Source: Panorpa germanica
Taxonomy: Eukaryota; Arthropoda; Insecta; Mecoptera; Panorpidae
DNA: 64,000 nucleotides
Reading direction: 5' to 3'
Assembly: GCA_963678705.1 (NCBI GenBank)
Contig: OY783223.1
Location: 5,890,001 to 5,954,000, forward strand
Below are positions 48,934 to 60,959 of this stretch, piece by piece. The notes under the pieces are model-generated. The model had not been told where the DNA came from. It made no database searches and was given only the letters and a program-made list of their open reading frames with translations. How positions within the stretch are numbered: the first letter of the stretch is position 1; each line of letters opens with the position of its first letter. A program made the translations under genes and the position numbers.

Positions 48934-49280
48934 AATACGTTTTTACACGTCTATAGAGGGTCTGTCGAGAGGAGACAAGGAAGGCAAGAGGTGGTAGATG
49001 AAAATACAGGCTATAAGAAAGGAGAAGCAGGAAACGGTTTGCCGAGAGGAGTCAAAGAAGACAAGAGGTGAGGAAACGGTGAGAAGGAAGGAAGACTAGG
49101 GAAAATGAAGGAAGAGGGTCAAGAGAAGAAGAAGCAGAAAGTACTTTTGGAAATAAAAAGGACTAGAATAGTTTAAATTTAATTTTAAGTTGAAGTTCTA
49201 TGAAATGTATTAAGAATGTAGATTGTAAAGGCGAACAATTAATAATAATAATAATAATAATAATAAATACGTTTTTACAC
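48934..49280 (+). mobile_element. 5'-truncated LINE 3' end with perfect 15-bp TSD
   Basis: Insert 48949-49265, flanked by AATACGTTTTTACAC at 48934-48948 and again at 49266-49280. The purine-rich body matches family G at 20.1 kb. The 3' part has GTAGATTGTAAAGGCGAAC and ends in an (AAT)n tail at ~49241-49265. This is diagnostic of target-primed reverse transcription. No intact ORF. Confidence 0.88.
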
Positions 49281-49542
49281 TAGAAAAAGTAGAATTATTA
49301 TTACTATTTATTTTAAATGTTTTTGCCATTGCCAAATAAAAACAAAACATGTAAATTTAAACCCTTACTGCTTCACTTTTCCTGCTACTCTCCCTCCTGT
49401 TTCTGCTCTACCATTCCTTCTCTTTCCTCACTCCTTCTCTCTATCTCGGCCATTCACCTCTTCCCTTCATTGCCACCCTTTAATAACTGCACTATATTCT
49501 ATTCGCTTTTTTTAACTTTTTCTTAATAGAAAAAGTAGAATT
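49281..49542 (-). mobile_element. Second 5'-truncated LINE end, opposite strand, perfect 16-bp TSD
   Basis: Insert 49297-49526, flanked by TAGAAAAAGTAGAATT at 49281-49296 and 49527-49542. It is in minus orientation: the tail (TAATAAT side) is at the left, and on the + strand the body is pyrimidine-rich (CTGCTACTCTCCCTCCTGTT). It matches the minus-strand copy at 30.4-30.7 kb. Its target duplication starts exactly where that of the preceding LINE ends. Confidence 0.88.
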
Positions 49543-49544
49543 TC

Positions 49545-51833
49545 TTTGGTTTAATTTTAAAAAATCCGTAATTAAAGGACCACTTAGGGCTTAATGTGGC
49601 TCTGCCTACGATCTCTTGTTCAAAGTGAACGAAATACTAAATACCTTAAAGTATTATTCTTCCCCCAACTGTTTTAGATTTAACTTTTCTTTTTTAGTTG
49701 CAAGAACAGTCTAGCATATGATAATATGTATAAACATTTCCTGTATATGTTTTAGTTTTAGTTTTAGATGTATGCAAACTCTAAATGAATAGATGAACGA
49801 GTTTAAAACCTGCAATATCTCAATGTGATATTCACTTTTGTCTAAAATATTTATCTTTATATATAAAAATTCAGCCTGCGTATATTTGTGCTCACAAAAC
49901 TCTAAAAGTAGTCGGTCAATTGACTTGAAATTTAGACACAATTTTGCATTCGAATTGCGCGATATTTCTTACAACTGATATCTCGAAAACAATTCTTTCC
50001 TGTATAAAATACATAAATTCTAAGCGCTACAAATATAAAAATACACTTACTTGACGTGTATTTCTAAATATTCTCGAAATGATATTTCTGCAACAGTTTT
50101 ATTGCAAAAGAAACAGTCCATTTAAATGACTTTGTGAATTCAAACAATGGATTCTAAATTTCTGTATAACATACATCTACCTACTATTGATTTGTGGTTC
50201 GGCAATGTTCGCCTGACTGTTGGATTTAATGTTCGTATGCGCATATCGATGTGCGCATAACGCCACCACATTTAATAGCGGATTTTATGAAACTAGGTCA
50301 CACGTGGAGTTATTTCCCCCACCATCCGGCCTTGGCTTAGTTCCCGCGATAGATATTACCTACCCCTTACTCTCTATACCCTTCCACTCTTCCATACTTT
50401 TACACAAGCTATATACTTGTCTTATAAAATCGTTTGAATCCCTCCGCTACACTTTTCCTCACTCCATCCATGGTTTATACTGTTTTTTTTGTATAATGTA
50501 CAGTCCGTGATATTAGTTAGATAATTTAAAATACATATACTAATTTTATCTATCATTTTAATTAACATTTTAAACATTTCTATCTGATTAATGTTAGTGC
50601 TGTAGTTAGTGCTAAAACATTCTGATGTTTCATTTAAGCTATCAGTACTATCAGCCCTTTATGGGCTACATCAATATCAAATTTTAAAAAGAAGCTGAAT
50701 TTACAAGTATAATCTACTATGAAAAGTGTCATGGTTTTCGAGATATCAGTATTTTCTCCGCTCTTTAACAAACAGAATTTTGCTTCTGTAAAATATATCC
50801 GAAACAAACCCAATAGTTTTCTTTAGTGAAAGCTTGTAATATTTAACCTAAAAAGGTTTTGTTTTATTATTTTATAGCTATTCTAAAATCCTTTAATCCT
50901 TAAGGGAGCAGGGGGGATTAATTACGTCACACAAAATTCTCACGAAAAAATTTTAGTAACTCCATTATGACACTATTGCAATCAAGTGTAGATAAAATTA
51001 AATAAATCTTAAAAAGTTTTGACAACTATAGTGGAACCACTGTAGTGGAAACATACAAATATCAACATGGCGTCCAAACTTATAAAACAACAGCTGAATA
51101 ATAAAAATATTTAAAAAAGAAAAAAAGTCACAAATATAATATTATTTAGCACAACAACATAACATAATACATGTGTCAAGGTTAAATAAATGTTTTAAAT
51201 GGAACGTATTCGTTACGTTACATTACTTAAATTACTTAATTGTTAATTGGATGAAGTTTTTAATTAGTTAATTGTTTAGAATTGGTTGAAGAAGTAATGG
51301 GTATTACCTACTAAACACAGTTACATATAATTACGGTTTATTTAACATAATAAAGATTACCTTTTACATAATTTATGCAAAATTACATAACACAAATTAT
51401 CTTTCGATATAAATTTACTTTTTCTGACGTTAATAAAGCTTTCTATGCAAGATTCTATAATGTTACATATCAAACTTTGTTAGAAATTATGTTAGGTAAA
51501 AAATATTACGTTAAATAATACATAACTCTATACATATACATACATAATACATAAATAAAGACAAATTAGTGATATCTAATAATAATTTAAATTAAAAAAG
51601 TCGATGTTTGGTATGTGGTTTCATTATTTAATATTTTGCAATGTTTCGAAAATTTCTCTTTTATAAGTATTTTTAAACACCCTTTAATTGGATGTATGAC
51701 AAGCCATAGGGAGTGCCATTTAGTCTTTTGGACGATACCACTGTTTAAAGTCATTACGAATTAATGAATTAACCCATTCTGTGAATAATGAGTCATGTAA
51801 TCTTTTATGAAGTTGACTCATACATAGTGATCT

Positions 51834-51836
<3 letters not shown>
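49545..51836. other. Intergenic; GC-richer patch at 50.22-50.48 kb
   Basis: No gene supported. Near 50236-50259 is the palindrome TATGCGCA...TGCGCATA. The following C-rich stretch to 50480 has a 96-codon ORF without recognisable features. Confidence 0.4.

Positions 51837-51877
<41 letters not shown>
51837..51877. repeat. (AT)n microsatellite
   Basis: Uninterrupted AT dinucleotide run of about 40 bp. Confidence 0.95.
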
Positions 51878-51879
<2 letters not shown>

Positions 51880-51880
<1 letters not shown>

Positions 51881-53690
51881 ACTGCAAAATTATCAATTTT
51901 GAGGTTATATCTTAATTGGGGTTTTAATAATTAGATATAAGGCTTTTTAAATTATAACAAAACAACTGATAGAGATAAGTAACTCTCTGCAATTTTAAAT
52001 TATTTCTTTTCGCGCCAAAACGTCTGACGATGGATTCCATAACTACATTGACACTGTGACAACAACTAAAAGTGTTGCCATATTCAAACAAGAACTATAT
52101 ATTGGAAAGCAAGAAGTAATCTTACGTTAGGACACACCAGAATTACTAATAAATATTTATTTAAAAAGAAACTAGATTAAAAAAGACAAGATAAAGAACA
52201 AACAAACTCAAAAACCATTTCATTAATTGATGTAAATAAATATATACAAAAAGTGTTGCCATAAATTATTGAAAATATCTGGCAACATTTGGAGAATTGG
52301 GCCACAGATAGCTGAATCTGAATCGGTATTTTAATTTAAATAACAATGTACAAGTATATAATATAATGTATATGGTATATGCGCATGCGTCATTTTCTAA
52401 ATTATGTTACTTATTTATAAAAATTACATTGTCTAATTATATTCTATTATAAGATTATATTTCATGTTAACTAATAAAACCAGAGAAACCTTACTGTCCA
52501 TTTCTAATATTCTTTTGTATATTATTGCTATTTTTCTAGGGTATTATGAAAAAATAAGTGGACGTTTGAGGTTATGTTATTAGAACTAATTAAAGAAATA
52601 CCTGGATACCCTGAAAGCTTTATCAATATATACAAGTTAATAATAAAGATTAATTACCTTACTCTAAAATGCAATACATGTCACTGTCAAATAACAGTAA
52701 AACATCTCATAATATCTTGAACACAACTGCAAACAGAACTGATCAACAAGATATAATTGCTAACATGATCCAAGTGTTTAAAATCGTTGTAAAACTAGAG
52801 AAAACATACTCTAAATACATATGTCAAATAGTAAAAATGTTTCCATTAAGAGAAATGTCATAATTTAAAAATGGCCGCCATGAATTGAGGTTATGTATGT
52901 TTATCGTGGTTAAATAATAAAAATATATAGTTATAGCATATATACCAACATGTAAATAAAATCTAAATAATAGCACAGACTTATATGCTTGTTATCTCCA
53001 CTTAAAATATAAATTATATAAATTCTAGCTAAATTGAGTAAATTTCTGTAACAAAATATAAGAAATACTAAGAAATATTTCTCTTATCTTATCAACAGCT
53101 TATCTTACATGCATATAAAAATATATTAGCAAAAGTAATAAATTCTAACCTTATCAGCGATTTCATTTTCCAATAGCAAACATTTTTCACTAGTGTGTGT
53201 ATTTTTTCTTTCAAGCTGGTGTTGGTTGGTACCCCTGTGTGTCTTTCACTGCTTCATGTTTCTCAGACTGTGGTGTGTGTGTGTTTGTGGATCTTACAGT
53301 GGCTTCTACTTCGCTACTTCTTGACTACTGACAGACGTTTGTTCAAAGTCCATGATTCTGAATCGTGAGTCTACTCAAAACGTTGCGACGTTTCTGCGCT
53401 TGTCCGTTTTCAGCCATGTTCGATTGGTGTACGTAACTACTACGTTTTAAATATGTGAGCTTGTTATATACATTGTATAGTATATAAATATGTAGTATAT
53501 ATATACATTTAACTATGTAACTGGCATTTCCGGTATACTACAGATGATTCTGTGCATTAAAATTGCGCATGCGCTTTATTTTGTCAAAATTATTTATTTG
53601 TTTTAGAGCGTTTGTGCTAATTCCTTAGTAGCGTCGATCAAACCCTGGTTCACGAGGTTTTTAGCGATTAAAATTATCATTGCAACAAAT
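51880..53690. other. Intergenic, no gene seen
   Basis: AT-rich DNA with a short GT run near 53273-53284. No confident feature. Confidence 0.5.
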
Positions 53691-54303
53691 GGGCTTGTGT
53701 CCTATGTCTTAATGTCTATAGAACTGTACTATATATCGATAAAGTTGGTCACTAGAACTCCTCATATTTCAGGAAATATTAACAATTAAAAAAATCATTT
53801 TTTCTCGTTGGACAACATTCCAACTGCATGTGATATCACAGCTGCTAGTTGCTATCTTTCTTATACATCACAGCGTAAAAGAGATATATTCTTGACAGAA
53901 TACAGGTTACCAACCTTACAGCTCATAAATCTCTGCTGTATGCATTTATATATCAAAATATCAAATATTATTTACAGCTATTTCAAGGAACTTGGAAACA
54001 AGGTTAAATAAAATAAAAACTTATTATTCTTTGACTTGACTTGATTATTTCGACTACCAACAGCTACAAAACATTACCACAGCACTGACCTAATCAACAA
54101 ATAACTGACGTTAAAATGAATTTCACGTCATACAAATATGGCCGACCATTTCTAGCGCTAAAACTACAATTCAAACTTTTAATTGCTATATCTCTGTCAA
54201 CATTTAGATATTTAATAAAATTGACACGACAATACACATTTATTAACATCAATTTCAATCAATAATTGAAAAATCGACCACTAAAAAATGAGGACACAAG
54301 CAT
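53690..54303 (-). mobile_element. Family A MITE, copy 7
   Basis: The left terminal repeat AATGGGCTTGTGTCCT is intact; the right end reads AGGACACAAGCA and then diverges. There is an internal deletion and local rearrangement near 53770-53900 compared with copy 3. Orientation as copies 2, 3 and 5. Confidence 0.82.
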
Positions 54304-54884
54304 CGTTTACATCGTTTGCATTTATTGTCATATGCAGTAGGTGGGTGTTAGGCGTCGATCCATGAGGCGCCATTAGTCATAGCATTTTTGTTCAATTACT
54401 TAATATCTAATTATTGACAGAGCTCTCAAGCGGTCCCCCATACAACAACTGAGTTCATTGAGTCTATACGAGAGCCCGTGATCACTAAGGTTATTTTTAA
54501 TGTAATACATAAACTCATAATAATTTTGATGCTATGTTTTAATTATGATAATGACAAAGAAGTATTTTATATTCTTTCTATTATTCTAATTAACATACAT
54601 AATTATAGTTAATTATTCAAATTTAATTAATGTATAATTTGTCAAAACAATAGCTGTAATCTACTAAATTAAAAGAATAGATTTTTTTAGAATGATTTTA
54701 AAAAGTTTTTAAATTCTATAGTATTATAATTCACTATCAAATAGTATAAGTTAGCATTGAAGCAGAAAGTAAGGTCGGTTGTTATTTAAGTTGCTCGTGG
54801 CTTTTATCGAAAGGTTCAAAATTTTGTGGTCTAGTTAGAAAAAATTGCGAAAACGCTGGTAAATAAAGTTTCTGATTAATTTGA

Positions 54885-55260
54885 AAAAATGGCGGCTACT
54901 ACATACGTTTCTTTTTGCTATATCTTCTTACCAGTGCGTCTTAAGACAAAAATAGTTATTATCAATCTGATAGAAGATTTAATTATCTACAATTTTTATA
55001 TACAAATTTCTTTTGTCTGATAGATATTGAGCTGCACCGTTGTAAAGTAGAGGTGTTCATTGAGAATTAGTAATAATTCGAAACACCGAATAACAAGTGT
55101 GTTTACAATTTTGCTCATATCTCTTAAACTTATTAAAGCATCTAAACATATTATATATCATTTAAAAGGATTTTTAACGTTCTACAACTTATTTAAACAT
55201 TTTTTTGTTAAAATCAATAGTTTACATATAAATATAAATGTTAAATAAAAAGTTTCAAAA
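54885..55260 (+). repeat. Family F dispersed repeat, copy 2
   Basis: Shares AAAAATAGTTATTATCAATC, GATAGATATTGAGCTGCACC and GTTTACATATAAATA with copies at 33.0 and 61.0 kb. Confidence 0.63.
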
Positions 55261-55511
55261 CTTTTTGTAGAAAAATTCTGGAAATTTGGGAAATTATTTC
55301 AATGAAATGTTGACCATTACTGCTTCTATTTCTAATGCATGTACACGCACAATGATTCAGTTCGTGGAGGTTATAATTGAACCCCGTTATTTGGAGCCAC
55401 GGACCGTGACTTTATTTTTTGGAAGAAACATGCCTTTTTTAAATTACAAATTTATTAAATTTTAAATTAAAAGAAAAATAAAATAAAACAAAGATAGCGA
55501 TAGTTGTTGGT

Positions 55512-55646
55512 TTGGGCTTGTGAACCATGTCTTCATTTATATAACAGTGTTTTATTATATTCATAAAGTTGGAAAAGCGAAACTTTAATTATTTTGTAAT
55601 AAGACGATATATTACAGGTGGTATTAATAATTAAATAGTCACTTCC
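55512..55646 (-). repeat. Degenerate family A fragment
   Basis: TGGGCTTGTGAACCATGTCTTC, then TTCATAAAGTTGG and TTAATAATTAAA resemble one end of family A with many changes. Confidence 0.4.
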
Positions 55647-56554
55647 TAGTCATGCTCGATTTCTTCCCTCTTTCCTTCTATGAATTGCCATTTCTTTTAT
55701 ACAACAAAGTGTTAAAGGAATGCATAAAGTGAAGCGTTCACAGATCCGATGAATCGCATCAAACGCACTGGTTTTATTAAATAAAACGTGGAAGAGACGT
55801 TAAATAAAGTGGTGTGCTATAAATTGAACGGTTCTACTATGACAACAATATAGATCGTCCAGCTCATTAGGAAGACATCTACGACTACTTAAAATGTAAC
55901 TTGACATTCGGAGATGTCTCACTAACGAATTATACGATCGATATATATCAATAGAGGTCTATGGACATTCTCGAACTTCCATCGAACAAAAATAGAACAT
56001 TTATTAAGTCAATTGATTTATAAATAGTAACAAATCAAAAATAGAATAATTATTAATTTCAATCCGATGTGTAGGTTTTATCCTTTAGTATTTCCAGAGA
56101 AAGAGAGAGAGAGCCGCCCTCAGCGCTCAGCCCTGTTATTCGATCTATTTTATTCGAATTGTTGTAGGTGTACATCTACCTGATTGTTTGAGTGGGTGTC
56201 GGTAAAGTAGGACACTAATTTGACAACAAATTGACATGTGTTTGTATTTAATTTCGTTCTTGATATATTGGTACGTCCAATATGGTAGGCTCAGAGCCGG
56301 TACTCTGAATGTTTTCTAGTTGGGCGCTTAGTTATTTTACGGCCCTCTCGAAAATTTAGAAAATATACATTTTTGTAGGCTATTGATGTGGGTAGTAATA
56401 TTTCGACATTATTGGGATGTTTATTAAAACATATCGTAAATGACTTAATTCTTTTTGCAGTTCAGGCATGGTTCTACATCGTCATTAATTAAACTTAACT
56501 GACGCAGCTACATCTAAAACTATTCTAAATCTTCAAAAACATTTTTTTATTCTT

Positions 56555-56990
56555 CTTCTTTTATTGCTCCTGTCTCTCCTTGTCTTCTTCTTCTATTTGT
56601 TTCACACTCATTTTCTTTTTCGTTCTTCTCTGTACTGTAAATTTACATGTTCAAAAGTCTACATTTTTAATAGCAACACAAAAGGAAAAATCTCTTCCTT
56701 CTCCTTTGTTATTCATTCTTCACTGCCATCCTGCCTTGTCTCCTATCAACAAGTCTTTTATCTTCTTTTCATCATCTATCTCAAATTCGTATTCTTCCCT
56801 CTTATGCTGCAGTGTACCTTCTTCTCCTTAAACAATCTGCGGACACTCTCCTTCATTTCTTCCCAACATCTAATCCGCTTCTCATCTTTACCCATTTTAA
56901 ATGTCGCTATTCTTCTTGCATATCTTCTTTAATTTACATTTATGTATTCCAGTAACCAGCAAATGCCTCGTCAGATTCTATTCACTCCAC
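56555..56990 (-). pseudogene. Decayed LINE ORF2 C-terminal fragment, minus strand
   Basis: On the minus strand, ARRIATFKMGKDEKRIRCWE followed by EEMKESVRRLFKEKK echoes the FRxGNExRxxxYWEEE region near the end of insect non-LTR ORF2. It is followed by the purine-rich tail region containing GATAGGAGACAAGGCAGGAT, similar to family G. The long + strand ORFs over it (122 and 83 codons) are artefacts of the pyrimidine-rich strand. Confidence 0.45.
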
Positions 56991-57311
56991 TGTGAAAGTA
57001 TTGCTTCAACGCTTTCCATCATGGATGGTACACTTAGGTACATCGCCAAATTAACATTAAAAATGCACAAAAGCCCAAGAAAGAGAACTATAAGATAGTA
57101 TAGAATAAGTATGATAAGTATAAGGCATAGAACAGTAGATGAGTTTAAATTTATAAGAGATTCTTAATGCTCAATTTTCGTCATCTTTTCCTGCTGCTGG
57201 TACATCTCCACATTCCTCTACTTCTTGCATCCTTTTGTCCTATCTTCTATAACATTCCTTTCATAGTATTCTTTCACCTTTGTTTTTGCCCAAATGCTTT
57301 AAATTCTTTAG

Positions 57312-57435
57312 GATTTTTGAAAAAGAAGACGAGTTTTCACCCGGATTCGATGAACAGTTTCCAGACCTCTCGAATGAACATTTGAATAAAATAGACGAAA
57401 CTAAACAAAAAGAAGAAGAGAAAACAACATTCTAA
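57312..57435 (+). CDS. Candidate terminal exon, unrecognised acidic peptide
   Basis: Preceded by an acceptor-like TTAAATTCTTTAG (AG at 57310-57311). The frame then reads EKEDEFSPGFDEQFPDLSNE and continues through NKIDETKQKEEEKTTF to TAA at 57433-57435, about 40 residues, strongly acidic. No domain or partner exon was recognised; it could be a remnant of a repeat ORF. Confidence 0.25.
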
Positions 57436-57539
57436 AGCATTGAATAGATAATTGTAGTTGAGTTTGAAAAAAACAGACCTCTAATAGTAAAGAGGTAGAT
57501 GAACCTATAAGGGAAAGTTATACTCAAATTTCTATCTCT

Positions 57540-57685
57540 CTAAGTGCTGGCTTGGTTGTTGGCGTTGTCGAGTCGACCCGGTTCGATCCGACACGTGTAC
57601 GAGTGCGTCGTTGTGCGTAGAGGAAGAACGACTCGACAGGTACGTCTCACGCAGGTTAGCGCACGGGACGACGGGAAGCAAACCT
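57540..57685. other. CpG-rich island with donor-like site
   Basis: Dense in CpG (TCGAGTCGACCCGGTTCGAT). GTCGAGTCG and CGACTCGAC form a 9-bp inverted repeat across ~54 nt. CAG/GTACGT at about 57639 is a strong donor-like word. A non-coding first exon or promoter is possible. The loop resembles a tRNA T-arm only superficially. Confidence 0.35.
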
Positions 57686-57802
57686 GGAACTACAGTTTTA
57701 CACACGAATACTACACTGTTATTACATTATAATACAACTTCTAATCTATTTGTATATAAATTCTAAGATAAGTTCAATTAAATCAAAGGTAATATTCTTA
57801 TA

Positions 57803-58130
57803 TCGGTATCACACCAGAGTTGTCAAAAAATAAAACAAAAACATATCTTGTTTCATTTTAAAACAGTTCTGTTTTTCGAAAACAGACTGGTTTTGTTTTT
57901 AGTGTTTTTCTGTGTGTCCCATAAAAATTATAAACATGATAAACAACAACTGACAAGCGCAAATGTTCACAAAAAACAAAGCTGCGTGTTCAAACTAAGC
58001 AGACTAAAAAACAACAACAAACGTGTTTTCCTTTGATCTTTACCGACTCCACATGGGAATGTGTTTTGTTTACTAAAACAGTTTTTAAAGACAAAAATGT
58101 TTTAGGAACTGTCTCTTTAGTGTAAACATC
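57803..58130 (+). mobile_element. Family H foldback MITE, copy 2
   Basis: Matches 42402-42710. The right end is better preserved here (GAACTGTCTCTTTAGTGTAAA) and pairs with the ACACCAGAGAGACAGTT type left end. A further AACTGTCTCTC lies just outside at ~58141. Confidence 0.76.
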
Positions 58131-58750
58131 GTGTTTTATTGAACTGTCTCTCTTTTTCTAGGTTACCCCAGCTTGCTCGAACTTGCGGTTGCTGCATAAC
58201 TTTATTACTTTATGCATTTTAGTTTAAAAAATTAAGTACGTATTTTCTAAAAAAACCAAAATTCTTTATTTTCATTAAGCTTTTCGATTTAGAAGTGTAC
58301 CATTGAGATTGTATGTACAGTTTTAAAAGCATTAAGACCTGATTTAACGCAAAGTAGTGAAACACGTGCATCAAATGTTTTGTGGGCCTATGTTTGGTGT
58401 CAAGTTTGAATCTAACTTGAACTTCTATCAGATAAAATTCTAGGAGTATAAATAGAATTAGCCCATGACCCATTTTTTTGTCATTTGCCGTGATTAATTT
58501 ATTGTTTTATTGCGTTCCGGAAGTAAATACATTACGGAACTGTCAAATTTTTTACATTGCAATTTTAGTAATGTATAGGGGACACCGCAAAGCGATTAAA
58601 AATTCAACAATTTTGATATGGAAATAACTGAGGTATTATATGTACTTTTTATAGAATTATGTGGTGGCTATATATTTGGTACAGTGAAGAACTCAGCTTC
58701 ATATATGTAGCTGCCTAATAAGTTTATGATTACGTATATTTATAATCAAA

Positions 58751-59471
58751 CTAGAGTTTACCCCCGTCGCAAGCGACGACTGTCTCTTATGTGTGAATTG
58801 AAATTCATTTCAAATTTCAATTCCATTTTTAAATTGAAATATTAAACTCGTTCTATATAAATTTTACATATAAAAACAAATAATTTTTCATATAAACCGA
58901 CTAAAAAAATAAAAAATATTTTCAATCTATGCGTTATTTGACCAACTTTTTTTCAAAATTTGGAATTGTTTTTTTCGATTCGTAAATAAGTTACCAAGGT
59001 TAGCCTATATACAAAATTTCAACTTTCTAGCACAATTTTTACCCTCGACAAAAACGGCCCCCGTGCCCCCAAATAAAATTTTGAAATTTTGAATTTCTTT
59101 TTATTAATAATATACCTAATTATTGTAGAATCCAGAATATGAACTTTCTCCAAAGTTCCCTGCCGGGCCCCCGAATTTCTTCAACACCCCCTTTTTCAAT
59201 TTTTGAATTTCTAATTTTTGAGAAATGTCAGCATTGAATACCTTAATACACATGCAAAATTTCAACTTTCTATCTTTTACGAATTAAAAGTAATACAGGA
59301 AAAAGGGCTCACTTTTTTTTTAGTTTTTCCAAAATTACAGTTTTCCAGGAAATTTAGGGGAAAATCCGGGGACGCCAAAAGTCTTAGAATTTCTTTCTGT
59401 ACGAAATATGAAATTTTCAAAAACATTGATCAGTACCAAGCATATAAGAATAGAAACATATTAATATAGGA
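58751..59471 (-). mobile_element. Probable non-autonomous Helitron
   Basis: Read on the minus strand, the element begins TCCTATATTAATATG after an A and ends in a GC-rich hairpin (CGTCGC-TT-GCGACG), 11 nt, then CTAG followed by T. A 5' TC, a subterminal 3' hairpin, a CTRR end and insertion between A and T are Helitron hallmarks, and all four are present. 721 bp, no Rep/helicase ORF, with internal short repeats (AAAATTTCAACTTTCTA twice). Confidence 0.6.
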
Positions 59472-59530
59472 TTTTATATAAAATTTTGTTTGATAAAACA
59501 AACAGTTTACATATAAATTAGTTACAGACT
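59472..59530 (+). repeat. Family F fragment
   Basis: TTTGATAAAACAAACAGTTT then ACATATAAATTAG matches the end of family F. It directly abuts the Helitron's outer end. Confidence 0.4.
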
Positions 59531-59989
59531 AATTCTAAGCCTTCACTGAAATTTAGAAATGATTTAAAACACCGGATGACATTGAGCGAGAATGCTCATG
59601 CGCAAATTTGTGTAAATCCATGCTTGAAACTGTTTGGACTAGATCCGACTTATCAAGTTTTATGTTTTAGTAAGAGATAGTATGGAGAATGCATTCTTCT
59701 AAAACTAACATCATAAAATTAAAATATTGCCATATGCTATACTGTTTTTGCAGCTAAAGAATTGTTCTAAAAGTAAAGCAGTATGTGGAAATAACTTTCC
59801 TCTGTGAAAATCAATAAATTCGTATGAAACGTGGCTGTGAAATAATGTATTTCAAAGTTCATCTTAATTAATTAGCTTGAATAGTTAATTACTACGGTTC
59901 TAATGAATAATGTACACTGTGCAATGATAGTTTGAACATTTTACCGCACCTTTAGATCTGAATATCTCACAAACTACCAACAAAACAAG

Positions 59990-60350
59990 CGCGCAACTCC
60001 GTATGTCACTTACCCCATCTACGTAGAGAAAATCCACCCCTCACTTGTACCTCCCACGACCCTAATTCCCCTTCCCTGTGTACATGACACGAGTCTGGTC
60101 GATATCTTCTCGAGCATTCTATTCTAACTTCATTCCTATTCACAGAGTACTACGTATCAAATGTTGGCTCTACAGTGGGAAAACCCGGGTCGATACTATG
60201 GAAACTCCAACCCTGTGACTCTCTGGAAAAGTGGAAAGCCTCCACCACGTGTCGTCCCTCTCTCTCTCTCTCTTCCTCTCTTTCTAACTTCTACAAATAT
60301 TCCTTTTAGCGTTGTTGTCACAATAGAGTGTAAATTTAGGGAGGATGCGT
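59990..60350. other. GC-richer island with (CT)n
   Basis: C-rich, with CCACGTGT, CCCGGG and a (CT)n run at about 60257-60275. A 63-codon ORF (60161) has no recognised domain. Resembles the island at 38 kb in composition. Confidence 0.35.
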
Positions 60351-60959
60351 AATTTACTGAGAGTGATCCACTAGTTATGATACTTTACACCAGGGGGTGG
60401 AGGAGTGATGTATAGGGAATAGATATTCAATGCTTAAATACTAATTAAGGGGATGATCTCATGCAAAAGAATTATGGTCAAGAAAGAAGCTTTCAACGAT
60501 ATACCATTCCATTAGAAAAGGAAACGAAAGGCTTAAAATACAATCTTGTTAAAACGGGACAAATACCGTAGCGTACATAGGCTCGCACTGGTCGCATCAA
60601 ACGCATTCACGTTCTTCTCTAAAGCTAGGAAAAGAAGGAAAGCGTATGCAGAAAATTTTAATATTTCTATTAAAAATAGATATGATAGAACCTTTCTGTT
60701 TTGTAGAATCTTTGTAAAGAAATTTTATTTTTTTAGTTGGTAACACTGGCCAGAAATATTACAACTGCTTTCTGGTCAGATGAGCTAACGGGATATATTA
60801 ATTATAGCTACTTTCATTGCAGTGTGTGCCAATGGCCAAGGCAGTTGATATTTGAAGCTGAGAGAACTCATTAGGATAGAATAAAAATTAGGATAGGATA
60901 AAAAGAAATTGGCAATTTAAATAATAAACTTTAAATGTCGTTTCTTTGATTTCAGAAGC

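Noticed and set aside
48934-49542. Single LINE with twin-priming inversion
   Set aside because: Each half has its own perfect target duplication and its own 3' tail, which an inversion during one insertion would not produce.
50220-50510. 96-codon ORF in a GC-richer patch
   Set aside because: No domain, no splice context and low-complexity C-rich composition.
6015-54303. CRISPR-like or satellite array interpretation of the repeated family A units
   Set aside because: Units are ~620 bp, irregularly spaced, in both orientations and with terminal inverted repeats, which fits dispersed MITEs.
56564-56932. 122-codon plus-strand hydrophobic ORF
   Set aside because: Same artefact: a pyrimidine-rich strand opposite a decayed LINE ORF2 fragment.
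57560-57600. Possible tRNA T-arm (GGTTCGATCC)
   Set aside because: The flanking stem does not pair and no acceptor, D or anticodon arms can be built around it.
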